Made by a program: the position numbers and the translations under genes | From: Pseudomonadota bacterium | GTDB lineage: Bacteria > Pseudomonadota > Gammaproteobacteria > Burkholderiales > Methylophilaceae | Assembly (NCBI GenBank): GCA_029556915.1 | Contig: JAKQIT010000077.1 | Location: 1-64,000, forward strand | Length of the DNA: 64,000 nucleotides | Reading direction: 5' to 3' | Notes under the pieces: generated by a model | Database searches by the model: none | What the model was told of the DNA's origin: nothing | The model's input: the letters and a program-made list of their open reading frames with translations, nothing else | Shown: positions 1 through 8,100 of the stretch, piece by piece | How the letters are laid out: every line of letters begins with the position of its first letter | How positions within the stretch are numbered: the first letter of the stretch is position 1

Positions 1-132
1 GATTCAGACACAGTGCAACTAAACCAAAAAAGGAGGTGAAAACAAGTGACGTAAAATTAACTTTAGAGATAGAATAATTAACTTAAGGGTGGGTCAATAT
101 TCGATGCATTTAGTGGGTCAGATTTAGATGCA
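1..132. mobile_element. Probable end of an IS21-like insertion sequence, cut by the window edge
   Basis: Two related 20-bp direct repeats lie at 89-108 and 113-132. Each begins GTGGGTCA and ends GATGCA, with about 16 of 20 positions identical. Multiple short terminal repeats of this kind are typical of IS21-family ends. An interrupted integrase reading frame stops just inside the second repeat, as expected if the IS inserted there. No istA or istB gene can be seen because the window begins here. A short frame at 1-39 ending in TGA could be the tail of an IS gene, but it is too short to identify. Confidence 0.35.
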
Positions 133-684
133 ATTTAACAGGATTTGCTTTAATACCAAGATAATCGCATTGATTCTTCTTGGAGATATAGTTGAATCCT
201 TCTTGCGTCCGGTATCTTTGGCGAGAGATGAACGAAAGGTGAGGATGTCCTCACGACGGATGCTGCTGACTTCTCGATTTCCAAATTCAGGAATAATTCG
301 GCTATCAATAATTTGGCGAACTGTATATTTATAGCTTCTACGCCAACCTACAGACATTTCCAAGTACCATTGCTCACAGAACACTTTAATAATAGGTGTG
401 CCAGTGACATGATTAAGTTTGTCTGAGTTGACCTTGTTGATTACAAGCACACTTGGCATCGGAGCTAAATCAAACTTTTGTGCTAGTTTGCTTTGTGGAA
501 AATATCGACGATAATCAAAGGTGTTATCTGCAATTTCAGCTTCAATTGCTTTTAATACTTTTTCCAATTTTATACGATTGCACTTGTTATCTTGCAAGCT
601 TGTTTGTTCGCGACACCTAACCCCCTTAAATCTAAAGTCAAAAAATAACAAATTATTATCTGATCTTGCTCTTATACTAGCCAT
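124..684 (-). pseudogene. Tyrosine recombinase (integrase), 3' half lost
   Basis: About 186 residues remain from the ATG at 684, which overlaps the end of the upstream small gene. The N-terminal part resembles the Arm DNA-binding domain of DUF3596-type integrases (basic, Phe-rich start, then KLEKVLKAIEAEI). A SAM-like core-binding domain follows (YKYTVRQIID, IPEFGNREVSSI, RREDILTFR). The frame ends before any catalytic domain: the Arg, His-x-x-Arg and Tyr motifs are absent. Full-length relatives are about twice this size. The break coincides with IS-like terminal repeats at 89-132, so insertion is the likely cause. It is the recombinase of an older element left of the tRNA-Asn island and should be inactive. 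Confidence 0.75.
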
Positions 685-910
685 GGCATACACCACCATT
701 CGCCATAGGAATTGCAAATGCCGCCTTTGAAGCATTTAAAATATCATTCTCTATGGTTTCCCATATGTAAAGAATTTTTCTGCGTCCAAATGGGCGTACA
801 TAATGTACACCCTCAATTAATACACTATCCTTAAGTTGTTCACGAATTGTGCGTGCATCATATTGAATGCGAGTTGAAAGCTGTTCAGTAGTAAGAAAGG
901 TGCTACTCAT
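677..910 (-). CDS. AlpA/excisionase-like small DNA-binding protein
   Basis: This 77-residue protein begins with a helix-turn-helix-like segment (LTTEQLSTRI, then DARTIREQL) resembling MerR/AlpA-type excisionases and phage regulators. Its stop overlaps the integrase start by 8 bp (ATGGCTAG), so the two genes are translationally coupled, an arrangement common for a directionality factor with its integrase. The helix-turn-helix call rests on pattern only. Because the integrase is broken, this is probably a leftover part of the same element. Confidence 0.6.
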   Translation of the reverse strand: MSSTFLTTEQLSTRIQYDARTIREQLKDSVLIEGVHYVRPFGRRKILYIWETIENDILNASKAAFAIPMANGGVCHG

Positions 911-1031
911 GATATTCTCCTATTTTAGTTAGTAGCAGATGAAACATTATTATTGCATCTGTAACAATATAGTATCACATTTTGCATCAAATGCAACTAT
1001 TTTGTTACGTTTGAAACAATGGAGTTTAAAG

Positions 1032-1268
1032 ATGATTAGATTTAAGATTCAAGAGCTCTTGGCACTTAAACAATTTAATGATGGTAAGAGGGTAACTTTA
1101 ATTGAAGTAGGTGAAGCAACTGGAATAAATCGAATGACCTTATCTAGAATGATAAATACTCGTGGATACAGTACTGTGACTGATAATCTGGATAAATTAT
1201 GTTCCTTCTTTAATTGTAAAATAGAGGACTTAGTAGAATTTATACCAGAAGGCGAAGAAAAAACTTAG
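1032..1268 (+). CDS. XRE/Cro-like helix-turn-helix regulator
   Basis: The protein is 78 residues from the ATG at 1032, which has GGAG at 1021-1024. An in-frame ATG further upstream would add 31 residues that look non-coding. The helix-turn-helix is visible as VTLIEVGEATGINRMTLSRMIN followed by the dimer-type tail LDKLCSFFNCKIEDLVEF, matching the short HTH_26/XRE family. It diverges from the AlpA-like gene, so it may regulate that element, but its operator is not identified. It ends about 80 bp before an array of 11-bp repeats and about 165 bp before the tRNA-derived attachment repeat. Confidence 0.75.
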   Translation: MIRFKIQELLALKQFNDGKRVTLIEVGEATGINRMTLSRMINTRGYSTVTDNLDKLCSFFNCKIEDLVEFIPEGEEKT

Positions 1269-1347
1269 TCGCAAATAGACTAATGATAATTGGGCACAAT
1301 ATCCGTTAGTCAAATGTATAAGTTATTAAATATACTTAAAATTTAAT

Positions 1348-1391
1348 GGGCACGAATATGGCACAGAACGGGCACAAACTGGGCACAGTGC
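1348..1391. repeat. Four tandem 11-bp GGGCAC repeats next to the attachment site
   Basis: GGGCAC (or TGGCAC) starts at 1348, 1359, 1370 and 1381, exactly 11 bp apart. A fifth copy lies at 1292. Direct repeats phased at one helical turn beside an att core are the usual form of integrase arm sites or excisionase sites. The array abuts the left 48-bp tRNA repeat, so it probably belongs to the older element whose integrase is broken. The rest of 1269-1625 holds no gene: it contains this array, a terminator, the att repeat and AT-rich DNA. Confidence 0.6.
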
Positions 1392-1393
1392 AA

Positions 1394-1426
1394 AAACAAA
1401 AAAGCCTTGCATCTCTGCAAGGCTTT
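1394..1426 (-). terminator. Intrinsic terminator downstream of the displaced tRNA-Asn 3' end
   Basis: On the minus strand an 11-bp perfect stem (AAAGCCTTGCA / TGCAAGGCTTT) with a 4-nt loop runs into a T-rich tract. It sits seven bases beyond the left att repeat. It has the same relation to the tRNA 3' end as the hairpin beside the intact tRNA at 21655-21686, so it may be the terminator of tRNA-Asn from before this island inserted. Confidence 0.7.
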
Positions 1427-1432
1427 ATATAT

Positions 1433-1480
1433 TTGGCTCCTCGACCTGGGCTCGAACCAGGGACACACGGATTAACAGTC
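1433..1480. repeat. Left attachment repeat: 48-bp copy of the tRNA-Asn 3' part
   Basis: These 48 bases are identical to 21692-21739, the 3' part of tRNA-Asn from the anticodon arm to the CCA end. Identity stops at 1481 (G here, C in the intact gene), so only a partial tRNA is present. It is the displaced tRNA end produced by site-specific integration. Confidence 0.93.
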
Positions 1481-1600
1481 GGTCGCTAATGCATTAAACT
1501 ATTGATAAATATTGAAAATCTATATTAACTAGGCGTAACCAATATTAATTTAAAATCAGTAATTTAGCGTAATTAACATTAACCTAAAAAAACTCAGCAT

Positions 1601-1617
1601 TGTACTGATTTTGTACC
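1601..1617. other. Putative integrase arm sites, left end
   Basis: TGTACT at 1601 and TGTACC at 1612 lie 11 bp apart, within a 19-bp block (1601-1619) that differs at only three positions from 21617-21635 at the other end of the island. Matched repeats just inside both ends of an element are the expected form of arm-type sites for its integrase. This is inference from sequence pattern. Confidence 0.5.
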
Positions 1618-1625
1618 TTTAGCTG

Positions 1626-3722
1626 TTAACTAAGAGCGTTGACAAACTTATCACACTCATCAATCACGTACTGCGGCACAACTGGAAACTTTGTTGGATT
1701 TAGCTGATATATAGAATTATTCTCTATGTGAAAAGCTTCATTTATGAATTTTTGAATAACCAATGATTCAATATCTAGTTCTTTATCATCAAAGATGATT
1801 CTGTAGATATGCAGCTTTTCATAATTATTGGTAGTCGCTTCATATAGGCTCTTCATAGCTGCATCATCAACAGTTAAATTTAATAACGCCGGGTAATCAA
1901 AAGTAAGTAATTTTTCTTTAATTCCGTCAATTCCTGAGTTAATTTCCTCGGGGGTCATTTCTCGAAGAACGCCAGAATCGTGAAGCGTTAATTGACTACG
2001 CTTATGAAATAAATTTGATAAAACAGCAAACTCGAGTTTTTTATTATTTGTTACCTCATAATAACGTCTCAAATAAACTAGCTTGTTAAGCTCTCCTATT
2101 GGCAGATTTAGATTTTCAAGGTGAATATCAATGAAAGATTTAACATCTGTTTTTGCAATCTCTTTCTCAGATAACACTGACTTATTATTCTCAATAAAAG
2201 TAGCAAAAGGCTTTTCAAAACGATCAGTATGCTGATAAATCATATCAACAACTGGATCAAAATCATGTGTTAGTAAAAGTACAGTTTTCCCTCGGAACGA
2301 ATTATTAGCGCGGAAAAGCATATCTACAATTGCGTACTTTTTATTTTTATCGAATGACGAAATAGGATCATCCAAAATAATTAAATCTGGAGAGGCTTTC
2401 AATGCGTCAAACATAAACAAGACTAAAGCAAATGCATTGCGCTCCCCGAAACTTAGGTGTGACTTGGCTTCACCTACATCAGCTGTTGCGTCAAGGTGTA
2501 TCAATTTAAGCTTGTGCTTACCTTGGCCGTCTTCTACCAAGTTTACGTTGTATCTATATCCTGCGTTTCTCAGAAATGCATTTATTTGTAGGCAATTCTC
2601 TTTTACTAATTTTTCTATCAAAGCTTTTTGCTTATTGATACACCCCTGTAATTCACCAGCCTCTTTGAGCACCTCATCAATAGCATTGTTTACAATATCT
2701 ACCTTTTCTTTTGTAACTTTTGAGTTAAGGTGATGATAGAGACCTATATCAATTTTATACCCCTTCAGCTCATCCATCACTTTATCTACATCTTTCAGCG
2801 ATAAGAAACCAAGCTGCTGTGCTTTCAAAAATTTACCATTAAGAAGCCCAATTTGATTATTAACCTCTCTGAAGTACTCTACTTGATCATCAGAATAACC
2901 ATCTACATTTGCGACAAACTCGTTAATTTTGTTTTTAGTATCATCAGAAAAGTAGTTGCTTAGTCTCTTAAACACACTAACCAATTTATTCAAATTTTGA
3001 ATATTTTTTGGTTCATAAACTTCACTGACTTTTTTTATCGTTTCTTTCTTATCTTGGATATCGTTAGTACAGTATGGGCAGTCAGTAGAAACATCAAGGT
3101 AGCTTTTGCCGTCAATCTGCCACTGCATCCATTTGTAATTTTCTGGATGTTGAATGTAACTTTTATATCCCTCCAAACCTAGAGGGATATGTTGCATTTT
3201 ATTGCCACCCTTTAAAGCCTTAGCAACATTACTGCTTCCATGAATTCCTGTCTTAGTTGGTTTTCCGAAATTTGAACTAAGCTCATTAAAGTCAGCTATT
3301 AATGCAGTTATTTCTTGGTCTGCAGCTAACATTTTCTTTATGGTGTCTACTCGTTGCTCTATCTCCTTAAGTCCCTCATCATATTTATCATTACGAATAA
3401 ATATATCAAAGCTACCCTTGAGAAGATCATCAGTCTGAAACACAAATTCGCTAATGTAACTCTCATCAAACACTTTTACACTTGCTATTGAGTCGGCTCC
3501 ATTTACTGTTGGTTTTTTAGTTTCATCAATTAGATGCTTAAATGGCTTTAGTTTAAGCAACTCATTGCCACCGTTTTTCTTATCAGAAACTGCGGCACAG
3601 ATAGCTTTAGAAATCGTACTCTTACCTGTACCATTGATAGCATATTTGATGTTTAGTAAACCATCTTTAATTTCTACGGTTCCTTGATCGATGTTATTAC
3701 AATTTAAAATATCAATTATCAT
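1626..3722 (-). CDS. AAA_13-family ATPase, RloC/PrrC-like; predicted defence protein
   Basis: The protein is 698 residues from the ATG at 3722, which has GGAAA about 7 nt upstream; a longer frame to 3791 lacks a ribosome-binding site. It has the split ABC/SMC-type ATPase layout. Walker A is NGTGKST near residues 30-36, a long helical insert carries CPYC at 215-218, the ABC signature LSFGE is near 423, and Walker B LIILDDPISSFD is near 447. This is the AAA_13 layout, which includes the anticodon nucleases PrrC and RloC; RloC has a Cys-x-x-Cys zinc hook in its coiled coil. I cannot confirm the nuclease triad in the C-terminal 200 residues. Their most conserved-looking segment (NEAFHIEN) may belong to another effector type. 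The gene is divergent from the Fic gene across a large palindrome. Confidence 0.65.
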   Translation of the reverse strand: MIIDILNCNNIDQGTVEIKDGLLNIKYAINGTGKSTISKAICAAVSDKKNGGNELLKLKPFKHLIDETKKPTVNGADSIASVKVFDESYISEFVFQTDDLLKGSFDIFIRNDKYDEGLKEIEQRVDTIKKMLAADQEITALIADFNELSSNFGKPTKTGIHGSSNVAKALKGGNKMQHIPLGLEGYKSYIQHPENYKWMQWQIDGKSYLDVSTDCPYCTNDIQDKKETIKKVSEVYEPKNIQNLNKLVSVFKRLSNYFSDDTKNKINEFVANVDGYSDDQVEYFREVNNQIGLLNGKFLKAQQLGFLSLKDVDKVMDELKGYKIDIGLYHHLNSKVTKEKVDIVNNAIDEVLKEAGELQGCINKQKALIEKLVKENCLQINAFLRNAGYRYNVNLVEDGQGKHKLKLIHLDATADVGEAKSHLSFGERNAFALVLFMFDALKASPDLIILDDPISSFDKNKKYAIVDMLFRANNSFRGKTVLLLTHDFDPVVDMIYQHTDRFEKPFATFIENNKSVLSEKEIAKTDVKSFIDIHLENLNLPIGELNKLVYLRRYYEVTNNKKLEFAVLSNLFHKRSQLTLHDSGVLREMTPEEINSGIDGIKEKLLTFDYPALLNLTVDDAAMKSLYEATTNNYEKLHIYRIIFDDKELDIESLVIQKFINEAFHIENNSIYQLNPTKFPVVPQYVIDECDKFVNALS

Positions 3723-3803
3723 TTTTATTTCCGAAGATTTTAAAAGTCTAACAATTACAACATAAAAATAAGCCGCCAAACTATCCGCCAAACGACCCGC
3801 CAG

Positions 3804-3852
3804 TAGAATACTACTTGCACTATAGTCTATTGATAACTATAGTAGTATTCTA
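3804..3852. promoter_or_regulatory. Large palindrome, probable operator between the ATPase and Fic genes
   Basis: A perfect 12-bp inverted repeat (TAGAATACTACT at 3804-3815, complement at 3841-3852) surrounds two copies of the self-palindromic octamer ACTATAGT, at 3819-3826 and 3836-3843. It lies between divergent genes, 82 bp from one start and 28 bp from the other. Regulators often bind such sites to control both directions. CCGCCAA is also repeated near 3773, 3785 and 3874. No regulator gene is adjacent; the Fic protein itself or a host factor could be responsible. Confidence 0.55.
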
Positions 3853-3880
3853 AGTATAAGCTTACAGACTGTATCCGCCA

Positions 3881-5104
3881 ATGAATACTAAGGTAATCCG
3901 CACACCTCCTGCTACTAATATTGCTCAAATGGAGCCGATGCTACCTCAAGCAAGAGAGACTGATAAGCTACTATCCCTTGCCAGCGAATTACGTGAAAAA
4001 GCTATCAAGCTGACGGCAAATCCTCTGCCAGGACTAAACAAAAGCCTATCCATCATTTTGCGGGCAATGAACTCATACTACACTAACAAGATAGAGGGTC
4101 AGCACACTCTACCAGCGGATATCGAATCTGCTCTCAACAACCAATACTCCAACAATCAAGATATCGCCCGTAAACAGCGTATAGCTAAAGCTCACCTTTT
4201 AACCGAGGCTTGGGGTGAAGATTACATCGCAGATAAAACTTGGCGTGAGGTCTACTGCTCCGATTTAATCACAGATATTCATTACCAGCTTTACAGTTAC
4301 ATGGATGAAGCCGATCGCGTTGCAGAGAACAACGAGCCTGTCAATGAAGGGAAATTCAGAACTCAAAATGTGACTGTTGGAATACACATGCCTCCAGATG
4401 CAAAGCATCTACCCAGCTTTATTGAACGATGGATTCAAGCTTACAGCAAGCTACCTGATGGGGATATGGCACTAATTGGTTTCGCATGCTCTCACCATAG
4501 ACTTGCTTGGATTCACCCTTTTAATGATGGTAATGGGAGAGTAACGAGGTTACACAGCCACTTGCTACTCCACTCAATGGGCTTGACTAGTGGTTTATGG
4601 TCACCTATGCGAGGCTTAGCACGCACGCACCAACAATATTATGCGCATCTACACAACGCAGATAATTTAAGAAATGGTGACTATGACGGAAGAGGTGCGC
4701 TCACAGAACAAGGTCTAGTTGAATGGATTCAATACTTCTTACGTATCTGTATTGACCAAGTAACATTCATGGAAAGCATGCTTAAGTTGACTGACTTTAA
4801 AGACCGTTTGGGAACATTGTTGTTGGTTGAAGAGAAAAAAGGAAAGTCAGGCTTAAAAACAGAAGCGCTCATACCATTGCATTACATTGCGATTACTGGC
4901 CCTATTGAACGTGGAGAGTTTAAAAAAATGACAGGGATGGCTGAGCGCTCTGCCGAGCGCCTTTTAAAAGCATTACTTGATTACAAACTATTGCTTTCCG
5001 ACTCACCTAAAGGAAAAGTCTATATAGGTATACCTTTGCATAGCCTACAATTTCTATTTCCTAAACTCTGGCCAGAGGCTGAGTCCGAGAATTTGAATAA
5101 CTAA
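3881..5104 (+). CDS. Fic-domain protein, putative AMP-transferase with N-terminal inhibitory motif
   Basis: This 407-residue protein carries the complete Fic active-site motif HPFNDGNGRVTR at residues 212-223: catalytic His, phosphate-binding GNGR and the final Arg. Fic enzymes usually transfer AMP from ATP to a hydroxyl group of a target protein. Residues 68-73 (TNKIEG) fit the inhibitory helix motif (S/T)xxxE(G/N), placed N-terminal to the Fic core as in class II Fic proteins, so it should be self-inhibited through Glu72. The C-terminal ~100 residues look like a winged helix (MTGMAERSAERLLKALLDY). It is first in a run of same-strand genes, 22 bp before the STAND gene. It could be a regulator, a toxin-type effector or part of the defence cargo. 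Confidence 0.9.
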   Translation: MNTKVIRTPPATNIAQMEPMLPQARETDKLLSLASELREKAIKLTANPLPGLNKSLSIILRAMNSYYTNKIEGQHTLPADIESALNNQYSNNQDIARKQRIAKAHLLTEAWGEDYIADKTWREVYCSDLITDIHYQLYSYMDEADRVAENNEPVNEGKFRTQNVTVGIHMPPDAKHLPSFIERWIQAYSKLPDGDMALIGFACSHHRLAWIHPFNDGNGRVTRLHSHLLLHSMGLTSGLWSPMRGLARTHQQYYAHLHNADNLRNGDYDGRGALTEQGLVEWIQYFLRICIDQVTFMESMLKLTDFKDRLGTLLLVEEKKGKSGLKTEALIPLHYIAITGPIERGEFKKMTGMAERSAERLLKALLDYKLLLSDSPKGKVYIGIPLHSLQFLFPKLWPEAESENLNN

Positions 5105-5126
5105 AAAAATCAAAAAGGATTATTCA

Positions 5127-8100
5127 TTGGCAATTAATTGGCAAGACATCAAATCGTTTAATGGCTCTCAAAATAATGCTTTTGAAGAACTCGTTTGTCA
5201 GCTAGCAAGAGAAGAGTCTCTTCCTAATTTAGCAAGCTTTACTAGGGTTGCAGCTCCTGACGGAGGGGTTGAAGCTTATTGGCAATTAGAAAGTGGTGAA
5301 GAGCACGGATGGCAAGCTAAGTACTTTTCAAGTATGGGTGACTCTCAATGGTCACAGTTAAAAAAGTCTTTTGAAACCACGCTTAAAACTCATCCCAAGT
5401 TAACCAAATACTTTATCTGTATACCATTAGATCGCCAAGACCCTAGAATTGAAAACCAAAATTGGTTTATGGATAAATGGAACAAGCACACAAAGACTTG
5501 GATAGCAGATGCTAAAAAAATTGGACGAAATATTACTTTCGAATACTGGGGAAGCTCTGAGTTAATACATCGTTTATCGCAAGAGAAGCATGCTGGCAGA
5601 GGGCTATTCTGGTTTTCAAAAGAAGAATTTACGGATGAATGGTTCAAAACTCAACTTGAAAATAGCATTTTAAATCTAGGGCATCGCTACACCCCTGAGC
5701 TTAATTTCGAACTAATCATATCAAAACAATTTGACAGTATGAGCAGAAATGACGGTTTTCGAGATTACTTCAAGGCTGAGGTTCACAAATTTCTAAAGCC
5801 TTTTAACAAACTAGATTCAAATTTTCTAAAACAGCCTGATGTATCTAATTTAAAGCTATTACTAGACACTCAGTTTGATCTATCTCAGAAAAAAGGGATT
5901 GCAAAGCTTGAAATTCAAAAATTAAATGAGAACTTGGTCCTCATACAGAAGCTCCTCAGTCAGCATGCAGACAGCCTTAGAGCTGAAGCTAAAAAAACCT
6001 CAAAAGATTCCGTCCAATTTGAAAAACATAACACTGACATCGCTTTCGATGCGTTGTATACATTCAAACACTTTATAAGTGGGTCTTTATTAAAACTCGC
6101 CAATTCACCAGTAATGTTGCTCACTGGTGAAGCTGGTATTGGTAAATCTCATTTGTTAGCTGATATAGCCATGAGTAGAGTTAGTAAAAACCAAGCCTGC
6201 ATATTGCTTCTTGGACAACACTTCAGCAATGATGACCCGCCCTGGACTCAAATACTAAGAAATTTATTACGAGTTAATTGTAATGAAGCAGAACTACTTG
6301 GGGCACTCAATGCAAAGGCTGAGGCTCAAGGAGAGAGGCTTCTATTTATTATTGATGCGATTAATGAAGGTAGAGGGCGCTACTTTTGGAAGAACCATAT
6401 CAGATCATTTATAAAGGACTTCTCAAAATATCCATGGTTAGGCCTAGTGTTAAGCATTAGATCTTCATACGAAGAACTGTTGGCCTCTGAAAAAACAATT
6501 CCACAACAAGAAGCTGTGAGAATAGCGCATTACGGATTTGATGGGGTTGAGTATCAAGCTTCAAGCTTTTATTTTAAGCGGTATGGGATTGAACAACCAA
6601 ACAGCCCATTACTTCGCCCTGAGTTTGGCAACCCACTATTTTTAAAATTATTTTGTGAGGGGCTAGCAAGATCGAATCAAAAAAGCATCCCCAAGGGCTA
6701 TGGAGGAATCAGCACTATTCTCGATTTCTTTCTAACAAGTGCCGATGAAAAACTGTCTGAGCCTTCTTATTATGATTACCAACCAGCCTCAAGTAAAAAA
6801 TTAGTACGCAAAGTCATTAATGAATTAATTAAATTCAAATTAGATAAAAACCTTAGTTACATTCCTTATGAAAGTGCCGTTGAACTAGCCAATACAATTG
6901 TCTCAACATATAGTCAGAAGAGAGGCTTTATAGATTCACTCATCTCTGAAGGCGTGCTATCCAAAAATCTTTATTGGGATAATGGCGAAAATTTCGAAGG
7001 TGTTTACTTTGCTTACGAACGATTTGAGGACCATTTAACGGTTGATTACTTATTAACGTCTCAACTTGAAAATCATAGCCCAGAAAGTTTATTTAAAACT
7101 AATGGGAGTTTTAAAAAATACTTTCTGTACGAATATCAATATCAAGGTTTAGTTGAAGCACTTTCGATTCAACTTCCCGAAAAGGCCGATAAGGAGCTAT
7201 ACGAACTAATTGATGAGGAAAGCAAGTCAAAACGTTCAATTATTGAAGCTTTTATTCAAAGTCTCGTTTGGAGAAAGCCAGAGTCAATCAAACTCAAAAC
7301 AAAACAATATATAGATAAAAACATATTAAATAATCAAGATGGTTTTACTTTATTCTTTGAAATGCTTTATTCCGTCGCAGCTGAACCTGAACATATCTAT
7401 AACGCAAATTTTCTGCATCAATATCTTTATCCATTATCGATGGCCGATCGAGATGCTGTTTGGACGACGTTTCTACATGATATGAGTTTTGAAGAGTCAT
7501 CAATAAATAGACTTATTGAATGGACTTATCAATTACAATCCGACATTAATCACAACTTGAATAATGAATCTGTTTTACTGGCGAGTAAAGCTATTGCATG
7601 GCTTTTTGTATCCACCAATATTAAATTTAGAGATACCGCAACAAAAGGGTTGGTTTGTTTACTCATCAATAATATTCCAGTAGCAAAACTGCTACTTAAA
7701 GAGTTCTCTGCTATAAATGACCCTTACGTTTACGAGCGTATCTTGGCTGCCATTTATGGCGCCATTCTTAACTCAGACAATATTGAAGGCCTTGGTGACT
7801 TAGCCAAATATATTACTCAAAGTGTATTTGAGCAAGAGGAAGTTTACCCTAATGTGCTAGTCCGAGACTACGCGAGAAATATTGTTGAATATGCCCTGTA
7901 TAAACAAGAATTCGAGTTAAAAAATCCCAAAACTATTAGGCCGCCATACAATAGTAAATTCCCAGATGCATTTCCGACCAATGAAGAAATCGATTCATAT
8001 AAATTCGAATCTCCGTCAAAGGACTCCAGAGAACAGTGGGGGCAAAATGCAATTTTAAGATCAATGATCACAGAATATGGCAGAGGTATCTGTTCGTATG

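Noticed and set aside
939-1031. 31-residue upstream extension of the XRE protein
   Set aside because: The ATG at 1032 has GGAG at a usable distance, and the extension looks like translated intergenic DNA.
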